Shown: positions 7,696-16,991, numbered from the stretch's first letter. The stretch is DNA of 64,000 bases from Defluviitaleaceae bacterium (GCA_009780185.1 WRAN01000009.1:1-64000); one strand, 5' to 3'. Notes: generated from the letters alone by a model not told the origin. Translations and numbers: made by a program.

Positions 7696-9495
7696 ATGTC
7701 AAAAAACCAACTCAAAATAAAAAAATACACAGCCGCCGATGCTCTGCGTATACCATTCAAAGCGACACCTGTCTTAATAAGCATTCGTATTTTATTTAAA
7801 ATATTAGATGCAATAGGCCCTACTGTGTTTATTGCGCTGTCTACCGCAAACTTTGTAGATACTGCAATTAGCATACTAAACGGCACAGCCGAACGAGGTG
7901 CAATATACCTTCCGCTTACTTTGCTTTTGTTAGCCATGCTGTTAAACCGTACATTGGATAGCATTCTTGACATTGTGGTTGCGCGCATTAAATTTGCCCT
8001 GGAGCGAAAGCTTGTACCCGCTTTTTTGGATGCCCGCGCACAGCTTAGCTACAAACATATAGAAAACTCAAGCAGCTGGGAATTGGTCGAACGTGTAACA
8101 GACAAACCCATCGAAGCCTTTCAAAGCGGACTGCGCGCATATGGACTGTTAATATACTGCATAACCGCAATGGCGTCCATAATAGGTTTAATTGTAACGC
8201 AGGTTTGGTGGGCAATGCCTATTATACTGGCATTTTCCGTTCCCCTGTTTTACATCGCGCTGCGCGCAGGCAAAAAGAACTACGAAGCCGAAGTGGATAC
8301 GCGCAAATACACACGCCGCCACGAATACTACCGCGATATCCTAACAGGGCGCGAGCCTGTAGAAGAGAGAACCTTGTTTGCATACGGCAGCGATGTTACT
8401 CGCCGCTATCTTGTGCAATACGAAACAGCCCGCAAGCACAGGTTTTGGGTGCATTTTAAACAGTACGCAACTATAAAAGTTGCGGGTATAAGCATGACTT
8501 TTGTCGCAATTTTAGTAGCACTTACGCTAATTGGCCCGGTAATAGCCGGACAGCTAAGCCCTGGAATGTTTATGGGCATTGTTGCCGCCGTTTTTGGCAT
8601 TGTAAACAATTTAAGCTGGGTTTTGGGCGATGCCGTAGAGACAATAGCAAAATCCCGCGAATATATGAAGGATTTAACATCATTTGTTAATCTTAGCCGC
8701 ACAGAAGGCGCGAAGGATTTGCCGGAAATAAAACCAATAACGTTTAAAACTCTCGAGTTTCGCAACGTGCGATTTAAATACCCAACAGGCGAAACATATA
8801 TACTGGACGGCTTGTCCTTTAAATTGGAAAACGGTAAACACTACTCGTTTGTAGGCACAAACGGCGCAGGTAAAACAACAATCATCAAGCTTTTAACAGG
8901 GCTGTATGACGAATACGAAGGCGAGATACTGATAAACAACAAGGAATTGCGCACATACCCTGCCGCCGTTCTTAAAGCTATGTTTTCCGTTGTATATCAA
9001 GACTTTGCGCGCTATCAAGTATCAATGGCAGACAATATATCCCTTGGCAACGCCGCCCAAGCCCCCGATGCCGTAAAAATAAAAGAAGCAGCCCATATTG
9101 CTGAACTGGACGAAACAATTAAAGACCTTAAAAACGGCATAGACACGCCGCTTGGCAAAATAATGGAGAACGGTGTAGACCTTTCCGGCGGTCAGTGGCA
9201 AAAGATAGCCATTGCCCGCTCGCTAATAAGCCCCGCCCCAATAAAAATACTGGACGAACCAACGGCCGCCCTGGATCCAATTGCCGAAAGCCGCATTTAC
9301 CAAGAGTTTGAAGGCTTGATGCGTGGCAAAACCACAATTTTTATCAGCCACCGCCTGGGCTCTACAAAACTTGCAGACGAAATTTTGGTAATAGAAGACG
9401 GCAGCATTAAAGAGCGCGGCAGCCATGATGAATTAATGAATAAAAACGGACAATACTCACAAATGTTTGAAGCGCAAAGGAAATGGTATGAATGA
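7696..9495 (+). CDS. ABC exporter half-transporter, TMD-NBD fusion (first subunit)
   Basis: A 599-aa fused half-transporter: six-helix exporter-type membrane domain (about residues 20-320) and C-terminal ATPase with Walker A GTNGAGKTT (from residue 387), signature LSGGQWQK (about 496), Walker B ILDEPTAALDP and H-loop ISHRLGST. All catalytic elements are intact. The ATG at 7696 is preceded by AAAGAAG; an open frame upstream to 7558 lacks a site. Its stop overlaps the second half-transporter start by ATGA, so the two are translationally coupled and likely form a heterodimer exporting a peptide, lipid or drug. No lantibiotic or bacteriocin precursor or modification gene is next to it, so substrate is unknown. 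Codons (many CGC, GCC, AAC; few AGA/AGG) differ from neighbouring genes, which may mean transfer. Confidence 0.88.
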   Translation: MSKNQLKIKKYTAADALRIPFKATPVLISIRILFKILDAIGPTVFIALSTANFVDTAISILNGTAERGAIYLPLTLLLLAMLLNRTLDSILDIVVARIKFALERKLVPAFLDARAQLSYKHIENSSSWELVERVTDKPIEAFQSGLRAYGLLIYCITAMASIIGLIVTQVWWAMPIILAFSVPLFYIALRAGKKNYEAEVDTRKYTRRHEYYRDILTGREPVEERTLFAYGSDVTRRYLVQYETARKHRFWVHFKQYATIKVAGISMTFVAILVALTLIGPVIAGQLSPGMFMGIVAAVFGIVNNLSWVLGDAVETIAKSREYMKDLTSFVNLSRTEGAKDLPEIKPITFKTLEFRNVRFKYPTGETYILDGLSFKLENGKHYSFVGTNGAGKTTIIKLLTGLYDEYEGEILINNKELRTYPAAVLKAMFSVVYQDFARYQVSMADNISLGNAAQAPDAVKIKEAAHIAELDETIKDLKNGIDTPLGKIMENGVDLSGGQWQKIAIARSLISPAPIKILDEPTAALDPIAESRIYQEFEGLMRGKTTIFISHRLGSTKLADEILVIEDGSIKERGSHDELMNKNGQYSQMFEAQRKWYE

Positions 9496-11267
9496 TGAAT
9501 AAAAAATATGGGTTTTTTATACTTGCGGGGCGTTCAATTGGTATGTATTTTAGGGCGGCCAAATGGTTTGGCATACTCGAGCAAACCTTGGCAATTTTAC
9601 ACTCTTTTTCATGGGCAATAGGTATTGTAGCAACCCAATTGCTGTTCGATGCCGCATTTCGCGCAAGCGGCGGCAATGAAAGTTTTTGGTATATTGCCGC
9701 GCCACTATTAATACTTGCCATCGTTGCTATTGCGCAGCAAGTACTCAATGGTGCGGAAAATTTTATAGCAAACGAAGTTAGCTATAAAAACCAAGGACAG
9801 TTTATGGCAAAACTACAGCGTAAATTACAGCGCGTTCCCGCCCAAAATTTTGAAAACACAGCATTTTTGGACGATGTAAACAAGGCCCGCGAAGGCGCAG
9901 CAGAAGTGGCTGAACTGGCATGGATAAGCCTACAGTTTTTCACATTTTACGTTGTGTTTTTTGCAACTGTTGGGGTGTATCTGTTTTTATTGTCGCCAAT
10001 GCTGCTTATTGTGCTGTTCATTTCGTTTATCCCCGCCATAATCGGGCAGTATTTCCATGTAAAAATATTTACTAAATTAGAAGAAGAAAACGCACCCATG
10101 CGCCGCCGCTACGAATATTACCAAAAAGCAATAGCAGACAGGGAATTCTACAAAGAAACCCGCATTTTGGGCGCGTTTCGGTATTTTCACGCTCTGTTTT
10201 CTCAAACTATGCTGGTTGTTACAAAAAAAATATGGCGTACCGAGCGCAAAATGGCAGTAATAATGCTGCTGCTTAATGTCGCAACATTTATAGGGCTTGG
10301 GATATCTACTTATCTGCTTTTTACAAATACTATGACGGGTATAATTTCAATCGGTGCGTTTGCCGCCGTTTTTGCTGCTCTAAACCATATATTTGGCATA
10401 ATGGACGAGCTTTTAATTTGGAACTTGGGCGGTATAACAAAAAACATAGGCAAAGCAGCAAATTATATGCGTGTAATGGATATGGAAGAAGTAGATGGTG
10501 CTGATGGCACGCCCGATTTTTCAAAAGGCATTGTTGCCGAAAATATCAGTTTTTCATACCCGGGTAGGGAAGAATGCGCCGTAAAGAACCTTTCCCTAAC
10601 CATTAACCCCCGGGAAACAATAGCAATTGTAGGCGAAAACGGCGCAGGCAAATCCACTCTGGTGCGTATCTTAACAGGAATTTACCGGCCCGATAGCGGC
10701 ACCGTGACTATTGGAGGCTTGAATAGCACAAAAACACAGCCAAACGCCATTTTCAACGGAATTTCCGGCGTTTTCCAGCGTTATCAACGCTATAAGATGA
10801 CACTTGCAGAGAATGTGGCAATATCCGATACCGCAATCACCCAAAACAACACAGAAATTAATAACGCCATAAGCTATGCCGAGTTTAACGAAGATAACGC
10901 AAACCTGGAAACAATGTTGTCCCCAGAATTTGACGGCATAGACCTTTCGGGCGGACAGTGGCAACGCCTTGCAATTGCCCGCGGCCTGTACCGCAAAAAT
11001 AACTTCATAGTATTGGACGAACCCACCGCCGCCATAGACCCAATAGAAGAAGCTCGTATCTACAACCAGTTCAAACAGCTTGCAAAAGATAAATGCGCAG
11101 TTGTTGTAACCCATCGCCTTGGCTCTGCAAAACTTGCCGACCGCATTGTGGTAATGGATAATGGCGTAATTGTAGGGCTTGGCACACACAGCGAGCTTAT
11201 ATCAAAAGACGGCAAATACGCAGATATGTGGACAGCACAGGTAACGTGGTACGAAAATCGCAGTTAA
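9492..11267 (+). CDS. ABC exporter half-transporter, TMD-NBD fusion (second subunit)
   Basis: A 591-aa partner of the upstream half-transporter, overlapping it by 4 bases (ATGA). Membrane domain about residues 20-310 with aromatic-rich helices such as FFTFYVVFFATVGVYLFLL; ATPase domain with Walker A GENGAGKSTL (about residue 381), signature LSGGQWQRLAIARGL (about 484), Walker B FIVLDEPTAAIDP and H-loop VTHRLGSAK. Both half-transporters keep consensus motifs, so two working ATP sites are expected. Two adjacent ATGs (9492, 9495) exist; the first overlaps the preceding stop. The pair forms a two-gene unit ending at a stem-loop at 11279. Substrate not recognisable. Confidence 0.88.
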   Translation: MMNKKYGFFILAGRSIGMYFRAAKWFGILEQTLAILHSFSWAIGIVATQLLFDAAFRASGGNESFWYIAAPLLILAIVAIAQQVLNGAENFIANEVSYKNQGQFMAKLQRKLQRVPAQNFENTAFLDDVNKAREGAAEVAELAWISLQFFTFYVVFFATVGVYLFLLSPMLLIVLFISFIPAIIGQYFHVKIFTKLEEENAPMRRRYEYYQKAIADREFYKETRILGAFRYFHALFSQTMLVVTKKIWRTERKMAVIMLLLNVATFIGLGISTYLLFTNTMTGIISIGAFAAVFAALNHIFGIMDELLIWNLGGITKNIGKAANYMRVMDMEEVDGADGTPDFSKGIVAENISFSYPGREECAVKNLSLTINPRETIAIVGENGAGKSTLVRILTGIYRPDSGTVTIGGLNSTKTQPNAIFNGISGVFQRYQRYKMTLAENVAISDTAITQNNTEINNAISYAEFNEDNANLETMLSPEFDGIDLSGGQWQRLAIARGLYRKNNFIVLDEPTAAIDPIEEARIYNQFKQLAKDKCAVVVTHRLGSAKLADRIVVMDNGVIVGLGTHSELISKDGKYADMWTAQVTWYENRS

Positions 11268-11278
11268 AACAAAAATAG

Positions 11279-11325
11279 GACAAAACGCATTTCGCGCGCT
11301 AAAATTGCAGCTTCATGCGTTTGTC
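11279..11325 (+). other. Stem-loop after the ABC exporter operon
   Basis: GACAAAACGCAT pairs with ATGCGTTTGTC (one bulge) around a loop of about 24 bases. The tail is GTGATAAAAAAA and not a T-run, so termination more likely happens at the hairpin at 11395-11440. Confidence 0.45.
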
Positions 11326-11394
11326 GTGATAAAAAAATCATTATTATTCAGCAATTAAATCTACACATATTCTTATAACTTTATTTCAATGAAC

Positions 11395-11440
11395 AAAAAA
11401 AGCTCCTGTCATCCACCTTGGGATGATAGGAGCTTTATAA
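11395..11440. terminator. Bidirectional terminator between convergent genes
   Basis: Stem AAAGCTCCTRTCATCC / GGATGAYAGGAGCTTT, 16 pairs with one wobble, loop ACCTTG, with A-run before and T-rich tail after. It serves the ABC exporter operon from the left and the zinc-ribbon gene from the right. Confidence 0.85.
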
Positions 11441-11449
11441 TATTTATTT

Positions 11450-12436
11450 CTATTCCACAGGAAGCACTATCCTAAAAAGCCTGGTTACACTATCTCGAGA
11501 TGATGTACCAACACTTAACTCCATCTCAATTTCTTCTGTTCCAATAGGAATTTCAAATCCTCGCTGGCCGCGCATACGCCGCCCTCCAGAAAGAGTACTG
11601 CTCTGGCTAAGCATTGATATCCCTAAGTCTGCAGAAATTACAACAGTAGCGTTATTTGAACTAGAATAATAAAAATCGTCTACAAATACAGACGTTCGAT
11701 TACTGAGGCTTTGGGCTTCGTTTGTCATATTCTCAAATTCAAAAACTATGCCAATATATTTATATCCTTCCGATGGTCCTAAAATCCAGGTTTCGTGCAC
11801 AAGTACCTCTGTTATTGTTACCAGGAAGGGAGGGAACTCCAATGTCTGGTTTATACTATAGAAATGAGAGGACTCCTCCGGTGAGGCTTCAGGCTCTTCC
11901 GGGATTGGGGTTTCAGCTGGCTGTGGGGGTTCGGTCGATTGTGGTGTTTCAGTCGGTTGTGACGTTTCGAGTTGTGGTGTGGGTGATGGCATTATAGTTG
12001 GGATGGGAGTGAGGGTCGCAGGAGGTACGTAGATTACTGGAGGCGGTGCCGATGAATTGCTTGTACCGCCGAAGGTATTGAATAATATTCTAAAAGCAAA
12101 AAATACAAGTGTAATAAATACACCAATACAAAAAAGTAAAACAATCATTGCAAATGATTTTCTCACAAAAGCAATACCGGTAACATTGGTTGCAGTTTTA
12201 TTAAATGTGATTTGCTTATGCTGAGCCACATGCCTTGGTGGCGGCGGAGGTGACATTTCAGCATTTTGCTTTGGCATTGTCCGTGGTTCAGTTCTTACCT
12301 GATACCCCTGGTCATTGCTTTCAGGTTTTATATAGAACGCTGCCTTACAGTAGTCACAAACGCCTCTTGTTGATGTATCCAAATCCACATTAACAGGGGC
12401 GGCACATCCCGGGCATTTGATTGCGATTATTTTCAT
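11450..12436 (-). CDS. Zinc-ribbon membrane protein with DUF4352-like extracytoplasmic domain
   Basis: A 328-aa protein in four parts. Residues 1-40 hold a zinc ribbon (CPGC ... CDYC) beginning MKIIAIKCPGCAAPV. A Pro/Gln-rich cytosolic linker follows. One transmembrane helix lies at about 93-117 (AMIVLLFCIGVFITLVFFAF). Then comes a Thr/Pro/Glu-rich spacer (TPTPQ, PTETPQ repeats) that looks like a wall-spanning stalk, and a C-terminal beta-sandwich-like domain of DUF4352 type. The topology is N-in, C-out. GGGGAGG lies 11 bases before the ATG. It starts 30 bases after the sialate esterase stop and is probably cotranscribed with it. Function unknown; I infer an envelope or stress-sensing role only from the layout. 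Confidence 0.75.
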   Translation of the reverse strand: MKIIAIKCPGCAAPVNVDLDTSTRGVCDYCKAAFYIKPESNDQGYQVRTEPRTMPKQNAEMSPPPPPRHVAQHKQITFNKTATNVTGIAFVRKSFAMIVLLFCIGVFITLVFFAFRILFNTFGGTSNSSAPPPVIYVPPATLTPIPTIMPSPTPQLETSQPTETPQSTEPPQPAETPIPEEPEASPEESSHFYSINQTLEFPPFLVTITEVLVHETWILGPSEGYKYIGIVFEFENMTNEAQSLSNRTSVFVDDFYYSSSNNATVVISADLGISMLSQSSTLSGGRRMRGQRGFEIPIGTEEIEMELSVGTSSRDSVTRLFRIVLPVE

Positions 12437-12466
12437 CGAGGATACCTCCCCTATTTAAATATTATC

Positions 12467-13960
12467 TTACTCCACCCTAAGTTCAAATAAACTTGCGGGT
12501 AATCCCACAAAGTTGTACAGCCCAATCTGAGGACAGGATACGAATTCGTATCTAGTATATTCCGGCGTTAAGCCTTCTGGTATTGGCACATACACCGCAC
12601 CGTCTCGGATTTCCCCTTTTGCTTCCTTTATAATGCCGTCTTCGTATACCAACTCGAACTTACCCATGTTTTTAGGTCTTTGATGAAGGCCTTGGGAATG
12701 CAGGAAGGATATTCTTATTTCATCCCCCCATCTGATGGCTTGGTAAGCAATGGGGCCGGTGTATTCATGATTCAAATCATACTGCTTGTGCATTGCGGCA
12801 AAGGCCAGACGTTCGCCAACCGGACGCTTTTGGCCTGGATGTATGTCACGGTCTATGCCTACATCCCCGGTGGTTATCATGGCGTAATCTGGATGGCGAA
12901 GAGAGAATTTGCGCATTTGGTCGCATACTGTGGCCCAGCGTGGGAAGTCGGGATTTTCGAATGGCGGCAATTGTACATAGCTGAAAGCTATATCCGGATC
13001 GTTTTGGCGAAGTTTAAAGTTGTCTACCAGGGCCTCTAGGGCGGCGGCGTAAGTAACTCCTCCCGGCTCGGCTCCATCAGTTTCGCCTTGGTACCATAGC
13101 ACTCCCTTCACTGGGAAAGTGTCTATGTTTTTCAGCATACTAGTGTATAAAATTCCTGGGAGCCTAAAACGGTAGGGGCCTGGCTCTCTGTAAGATATTG
13201 AGGGCAATTCCCATGCTACTCCTGAGGCATTGCGAGATATATCATAGTTTTTTGTTATCCAGTCTAGATGTTTATGATAGTCTGCGCGGGCGGATTCTGG
13301 GTCAACGCTTGCGATTTCAGATTTATAGGAGTCCCACATATAGCTGATTTCTGGATTTTCTTCTATGGTTTTTAAAGGTAGCCAGGAATATATGCTGCTG
13401 CCTCCTACATTACAATTAATTATTCCTATGGGAATCTGTAGTTGCTCATACAATGTATGGGCAAAGTGATAGGCTACCCCTGAAAAATGCAGGGCGCTTT
13501 CCTCATCGCAGCCCACCCAGCCATGATCATTGGTATAAGCCCACTCGTAGCCCTGGTTTAGATCGTTTGGAGAGGGTACTAAGTTGCGGCCTACTGTATA
13601 AAAACGCAAATCGGGGTTTTCTTTTACATATGGGTTTTGGCGGTATTCATCTGTGATATTAAGATGCCACTGCATATTGGATTGGCCGCTTGCCAGCCAT
13701 ACTTCGCCGATGTATATGTTGGTGAGTTCTATTTTTTGTTCCCCGGCACTTATTATAAGAGTCAGCCCACGGTCAGCTTTGCGGGGGGGTAATGACAATG
13801 AGAAATTACCAGCCTCTATTGTAGTGCTTACGGTGTCGTCCCCCAACGTGGCGGTTACCTCGCAAGGTGAGAATGCTTCCCCTTCGATTAAAATATCTCT
13901 ATACCGCTGGAATATCATGCCGCTAGTATAATGCTTTGCTAAACGTATCACTTTTGCCAT
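12467..13960 (-). CDS. Sialate O-acetylesterase family protein (SGNH fold)
   Basis: A 497-aa carbohydrate esterase-like protein. The nucleophile block is SGQSNMQW (Ser in GQSNM, about residue 88), followed by GVLWYQGETDG, typical of the family, and the Asp-His block DRDIHPGQKRPVGERLA near the C-terminal third; all three are present, so the enzyme should be active. The N-terminal 80 residues and the C-terminal end form beta-rich domains usual for this family. There is no signal peptide, so it is probably cytosolic and would act on imported acetylated sugars; no sialic acid catabolic gene is nearby, so the sugar is uncertain. I prefer the ATG at 13960, with AAGGG 8 bases upstream, to one 7 codons earlier with no site. 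Confidence 0.85.
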   Translation of the reverse strand: MAKVIRLAKHYTSGMIFQRYRDILIEGEAFSPCEVTATLGDDTVSTTIEAGNFSLSLPPRKADRGLTLIISAGEQKIELTNIYIGEVWLASGQSNMQWHLNITDEYRQNPYVKENPDLRFYTVGRNLVPSPNDLNQGYEWAYTNDHGWVGCDEESALHFSGVAYHFAHTLYEQLQIPIGIINCNVGGSSIYSWLPLKTIEENPEISYMWDSYKSEIASVDPESARADYHKHLDWITKNYDISRNASGVAWELPSISYREPGPYRFRLPGILYTSMLKNIDTFPVKGVLWYQGETDGAEPGGVTYAAALEALVDNFKLRQNDPDIAFSYVQLPPFENPDFPRWATVCDQMRKFSLRHPDYAMITTGDVGIDRDIHPGQKRPVGERLAFAAMHKQYDLNHEYTGPIAYQAIRWGDEIRISFLHSQGLHQRPKNMGKFELVYEDGIIKEAKGEIRDGAVYVPIPEGLTPEYTRYEFVSCPQIGLYNFVGLPASLFELRVE

Positions 13961-14049
13961 AAACTCCACCCTTTCATTCATAAATATTCAATATGACTCA
14001 CTATCCAGTTGCTTGTGATCGCTTCTGGCCAAATCATCGGGGCACATAG

Positions 14050-14742
14050 CTATAGATATCCCGATACAAATTGCCCCCTTGCTGCAAAGCTATAGTATGT
14101 GTCTCCGGCTACCACTATATGGTCTAGAACACTTACACCTATAAACTGTAATCCTTCTACGATTTGCCTGGTGACTTCCATATCAGCACGGGATGGGCGC
14201 ATAGAGCCGCCCGGGTGGTTGTGGGTAAGGATTACGCTGGTCACTCTATCTTGTATTGCCACCTTTATAACTTCGCGGGGATAGACGGCACTTTCATCCA
14301 CTGTGCCCTTGGATATTACTGAGGTATTGAGTAGGCGGCGCTGGCTATCTAGGCTTAATACATAGAAGCTTTCTACTGTGTGACCTACAAACAGGTCTAT
14401 AGCGTATTCTCCTGCAGCCTTTGCGGTGTTTATTTGCACTTTGCGGTTCCACTTACTACGGAAGTATCTGCCCGCTAGTGCCGGGATTAGGTTTAGTAAT
14501 ACCGCTACATTCTCTGAACATTTAAGCCGCTCTTTTAGAGTGTCTATATCGGCTTCGAATAAGTTATGCAAAGAGCCAAACTCATTTAGCATATTGTGCG
14601 CCTTGGGGTTAGTATCTCCTCTGGGGTAGCAGTAATATAACAGCATTTCCAGTACTTCGTGGTCGTGGAAGCCTTCCAGTCCGCCTTTTTTGTACTTCTC
14701 TTTTACCCGTTCTCTGTGTCCGTGATGAGGATGGTTTTTCAT
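14050..14742 (-). CDS. radC: RadC family JAB-domain protein
   Basis: A 230-aa protein of the RadC (UPF0758) family. The N-terminal 90 residues are a helix-hairpin-helix-like region (GHRERVKEKYKKGGLEGFHDHEVLEMLLYY region). The C-terminal JAB/MPN metalloprotease-like domain carries HNHPGG followed by PSRADMEVTR, the zinc site H-x-H-x10-D, and an upstream Glu-containing SKGTVDESAVYPRE. It ends SFAARGQF as in the family. Despite its name, a DNA repair role of RadC is not well supported. It starts 5 bases after the PPK2-type kinase stop and is cotranscribed with it. Confidence 0.9.
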   Translation of the reverse strand: MKNHPHHGHRERVKEKYKKGGLEGFHDHEVLEMLLYYCYPRGDTNPKAHNMLNEFGSLHNLFEADIDTLKERLKCSENVAVLLNLIPALAGRYFRSKWNRKVQINTAKAAGEYAIDLFVGHTVESFYVLSLDSQRRLLNTSVISKGTVDESAVYPREVIKVAIQDRVTSVILTHNHPGGSMRPSRADMEVTRQIVEGLQFIGVSVLDHIVVAGDTYYSFAARGQFVSGYL

Positions 14743-14747
14743 ATTTC

Positions 14748-16223
14748 TTACCTTAAAGCATCATCAAGGGCATCTGTTACGGTTTGCAGCACTTTTACCC
14801 TCGCGAATTTTTTACTGTTGGATTCTACAATAATCCAGGGGGCATGAGGGTTATGGGTGCGAGCCAGCATTTCATCTACCGCTTCTTCGTATTTGTGCCA
14901 GTTTTCTCGGTTACGCCAGTCAGCTTCTGTGATTTTATGATGTTTTGAAGGATCATTTTGACGGTCTTCAAATCGGCGTAGCTGCTCATCTTTATCTATA
15001 TGAAGCCAGAATTTCAGCAGAACCACACCGTGGTTTACTAAATGTTGTTCCATTTCATTGATTTCCCGGTAAGCTCTGCTCCATATGGGTTCTGGGGTTA
15101 GTTCATCTATTCTTTCAACCAGTACCCTGCCGTACCATGAGCGGTCAAATATTGTTATATGGCCGTCTTTTGGGGTCTTTACCATAAAACGCCATAGATA
15201 GTGACGGCTCAGTTCATACGGCCTTGGGGGGCCAATGGGTACTACCGCATAGCAGCGGGGATCTAATTCGCTTGTTAGGCGCTTTATATTCCCCCCTTTT
15301 CCGGCGGCATCCCAGCCTTCGTACACGATTATCGCGGAACGACGCTTTGCGTAGAGTTTATTCCCCAGCATATGCATACGAGTTTGGTATTCGGCTAACT
15401 CTTCTTTGTATTTTGTGTCATCTATATTTTTATCCGGTGATATGCCTTGGAGTATTCGTGGATAATCTTGCGGGCGGTTATCTATCGTAAGTGGAGCCTC
15501 GATTGTCCCTTTATCCAGGCGTGCTTCTATCGACGCGATTATAGTTTTTAGGATTTTTACCGCAGCAAATTTTTTATCTTCCGCTTCTATTACATGCCAT
15601 GGATTGACCTTGGTCTGGGTCATATTAAGCATTTTTTCAAAAAGACGTAGGTTTTGGTCGTATTTTTCGTTTTGCTCCCAATCATGGGGCTTTACACGCC
15701 ATGCTGTGGTTGGGTCTTTTTCAAGAGACTTAAAACGGCGCCTTTGCTCGTCTTGCGAGATGTGCAGAAACAATTTGATTATTAGTGCGCCATCGTCTGT
15801 TAGCTGGCGCTCGAAGGCGTTGACATCGCTATAGAAGCCGTAGGACTCTGTGCTGGATATTCCCCAGCTATCCCGGACATAGGGCATTATTAAGCGATGC
15901 CAGGATTTATCTAGTATTACTATTTGCCCCTTTGGAGGGAGGTATGTCCAAAAACTCCATAGAAAGGGACGCATTAGCTTCTCTTCGTTGGTTTTACCGG
16001 TAGTACGAATATCAAAGTAGCGTGGGTCTAATGCATTAACTACACGGGAAATGGAGGTGCCTTTACCAGAGGCTCCCCAGCCTTCAAATACAATTACAAC
16101 AGGGACTTTGGCTTGCTGCAATAGCGTCTGCTGTAGATTGCCCAGGGTTGCTTCTAGTTCTTTTAACTGAGACTTGTATTCCTTCTTATCTAAGGACTGG
16201 GTTAGGTCTATGTCTGCTAGCAT
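14748..16223 (-). CDS. Two-domain PPK2-family polyphosphate kinase (class II, polyphosphate:AMP phosphotransferase-like)
   Basis: A 491-aa protein made of two tandem PPK2 domains. The first (about residues 25-240) has Walker A EGWGASGKGTSI and the motif DKSWHRL. The second (about 270-490) has EGWDAAGKGGNIKRL, the lid region PIGPPRPYELSRHYLWRF and the Walker B-like FDRSWYGRVLVER. In class II PPK2 enzymes, which use polyphosphate to make ADP from AMP, one domain is the active one; the second here is closer to consensus, and the first has DKSWH in place of DRSWY, so I infer the C-terminal domain is catalytic. The ATG at 16223 directly begins the recognisable protein (MLADIDLTQ); an upstream ATG at 16283 lacks a site. 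It heads a two-gene operon with radC. Confidence 0.88.
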   Translation of the reverse strand: MLADIDLTQSLDKKEYKSQLKELEATLGNLQQTLLQQAKVPVVIVFEGWGASGKGTSISRVVNALDPRYFDIRTTGKTNEEKLMRPFLWSFWTYLPPKGQIVILDKSWHRLIMPYVRDSWGISSTESYGFYSDVNAFERQLTDDGALIIKLFLHISQDEQRRRFKSLEKDPTTAWRVKPHDWEQNEKYDQNLRLFEKMLNMTQTKVNPWHVIEAEDKKFAAVKILKTIIASIEARLDKGTIEAPLTIDNRPQDYPRILQGISPDKNIDDTKYKEELAEYQTRMHMLGNKLYAKRRSAIIVYEGWDAAGKGGNIKRLTSELDPRCYAVVPIGPPRPYELSRHYLWRFMVKTPKDGHITIFDRSWYGRVLVERIDELTPEPIWSRAYREINEMEQHLVNHGVVLLKFWLHIDKDEQLRRFEDRQNDPSKHHKITEADWRNRENWHKYEEAVDEMLARTHNPHAPWIIVESNSKKFARVKVLQTVTDALDDALR

Positions 16224-16442
16224 TTTTTCACCGTTTTCATAAGGTTTTATGATGCAAACAAAGTATAACATAGCTTGTAACAAAATGGGACAGTTGACAT
16301 AGTATGTACCAGGACTATCCGGAAGGACTCACCTCAACCGGGTACCTTTTATATAGATTAGGCGCTGGGGTGAACCTGGGGGCAGAGGATGTTTTATCAT
16401 TTGTTTTCGGGGGCCCCGCGGCGCCAGGAAAGGAGAATAACC

Positions 16443-16853
16443 ATGGGCGAATTTTTACTTGAAAGCTTAGGACGTTATATCGGCCAAACGGTTACCATTT
16501 TCACAACCAGCGGCGGTTTATCCGGCAATGGTTTCACTGGTGTACTTGCCGGAATTTGCGGCTGTACCATTAAACTAATCACCGATATTGGTGCACCTCC
16601 TGCATGTCCTATCGGCAGTGCATGTTGCGGCGGCATAGGCTTCTTGGAAGCTGAAGAAGAAGAGTTTGGTGTTGGAATAGCACCAGGTATGTGTGAAATG
16701 TTTGGCCGTTGTCGCGGTCGCGGCGGATGCTGCGGCAAAAGACGCTGTGGCGGTAGACGCCGCGGCGGCTGGATGGGCGGCTGGAACTGGCTGGGCTCCG
16801 TAACTGAAATACCTATTGATAAAATTGCAAGCTTTACACACAATGCAATCTAA
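16443..16853 (+). CDS. Small Cys/Gly/Arg-rich protein, probable spore-coat type
   Basis: A 136-aa protein. Residues 1-50 (LLESLGRYIGQTVTIFTTSG, then GFTGVLAGICGCTIKLITDIG) and the last 20 (VTEIPIDKIASFTHNAI) read like the strands of a small Sm-like or KOW-like barrel interrupted by a Cys/Gly/Arg-rich insert (GRCRGRGGCCGKRRCGG...). There are 11-12 cysteines and no signal peptide. Proteins of this kind are common as uncharacterised genes in spore-forming Clostridia; a spore coat or exosporium role is inference, helped by the next gene. The ATG at 16443 follows AAGGAG; an ATG 54 bases upstream lacks one. A strong terminator follows, so it is its own transcript. Confidence 0.65.
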   Translation: MGEFLLESLGRYIGQTVTIFTTSGGLSGNGFTGVLAGICGCTIKLITDIGAPPACPIGSACCGGIGFLEAEEEEFGVGIAPGMCEMFGRCRGRGGCCGKRRCGGRRRGGWMGGWNWLGSVTEIPIDKIASFTHNAI

Positions 16854-16878
16854 TTTTATAAGAAACTAATGATAAGGG

Positions 16879-16922
16879 CACCTGCCTGCAAGAATATGAA
16901 TTCTTGTAGGTGGGTGTTTTTG
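16879..16922 (+). terminator. Intrinsic terminator
   Basis: A stem of about 17 pairs, CACCTGCCTGCAAGAAT with ATTCTTGTAGGTGGGTG (several G-U pairs), loop ATGA region, followed by five T. It ends the Cys-rich gene transcript. Confidence 0.85.
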
Positions 16923-16933
16923 GCGTTAAATTA

Positions 16934-16961
16934 ACAAGAGTCCTCTTTTTAACATAGACTA
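16934..16961 (+). promoter_or_regulatory. Possible sigma-K-type promoter
   Basis: CATAGACTA (16953-16961) fits the mother-cell sigma-K -10 pattern CATAnnnTA, with AC at 16934-16935 placed 17 bases upstream as in the -35 element. It lies 31 bases before the ATG of the DUF11 protein. The match is short and the assignment is an inference. Confidence 0.35.
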
Positions 16962-16991
16962 CTCAAAAACATAGATACGGAGGCTATTTTT

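Noticed and set aside
16298-16306. CATAGTATG as a sigma-K -10 for the Cys-rich gene
   Set aside because: It misses the final TA of the consensus and is about 140 bases from the start codon.
16475-16843. Long open frames opposite the Cys-rich gene
   Set aside because: They mirror the GC-biased Gly/Arg/Cys codons of the plus-strand gene, have no start signals, and encode Pro-rich or Ala/Thr-rich low-complexity sequence.
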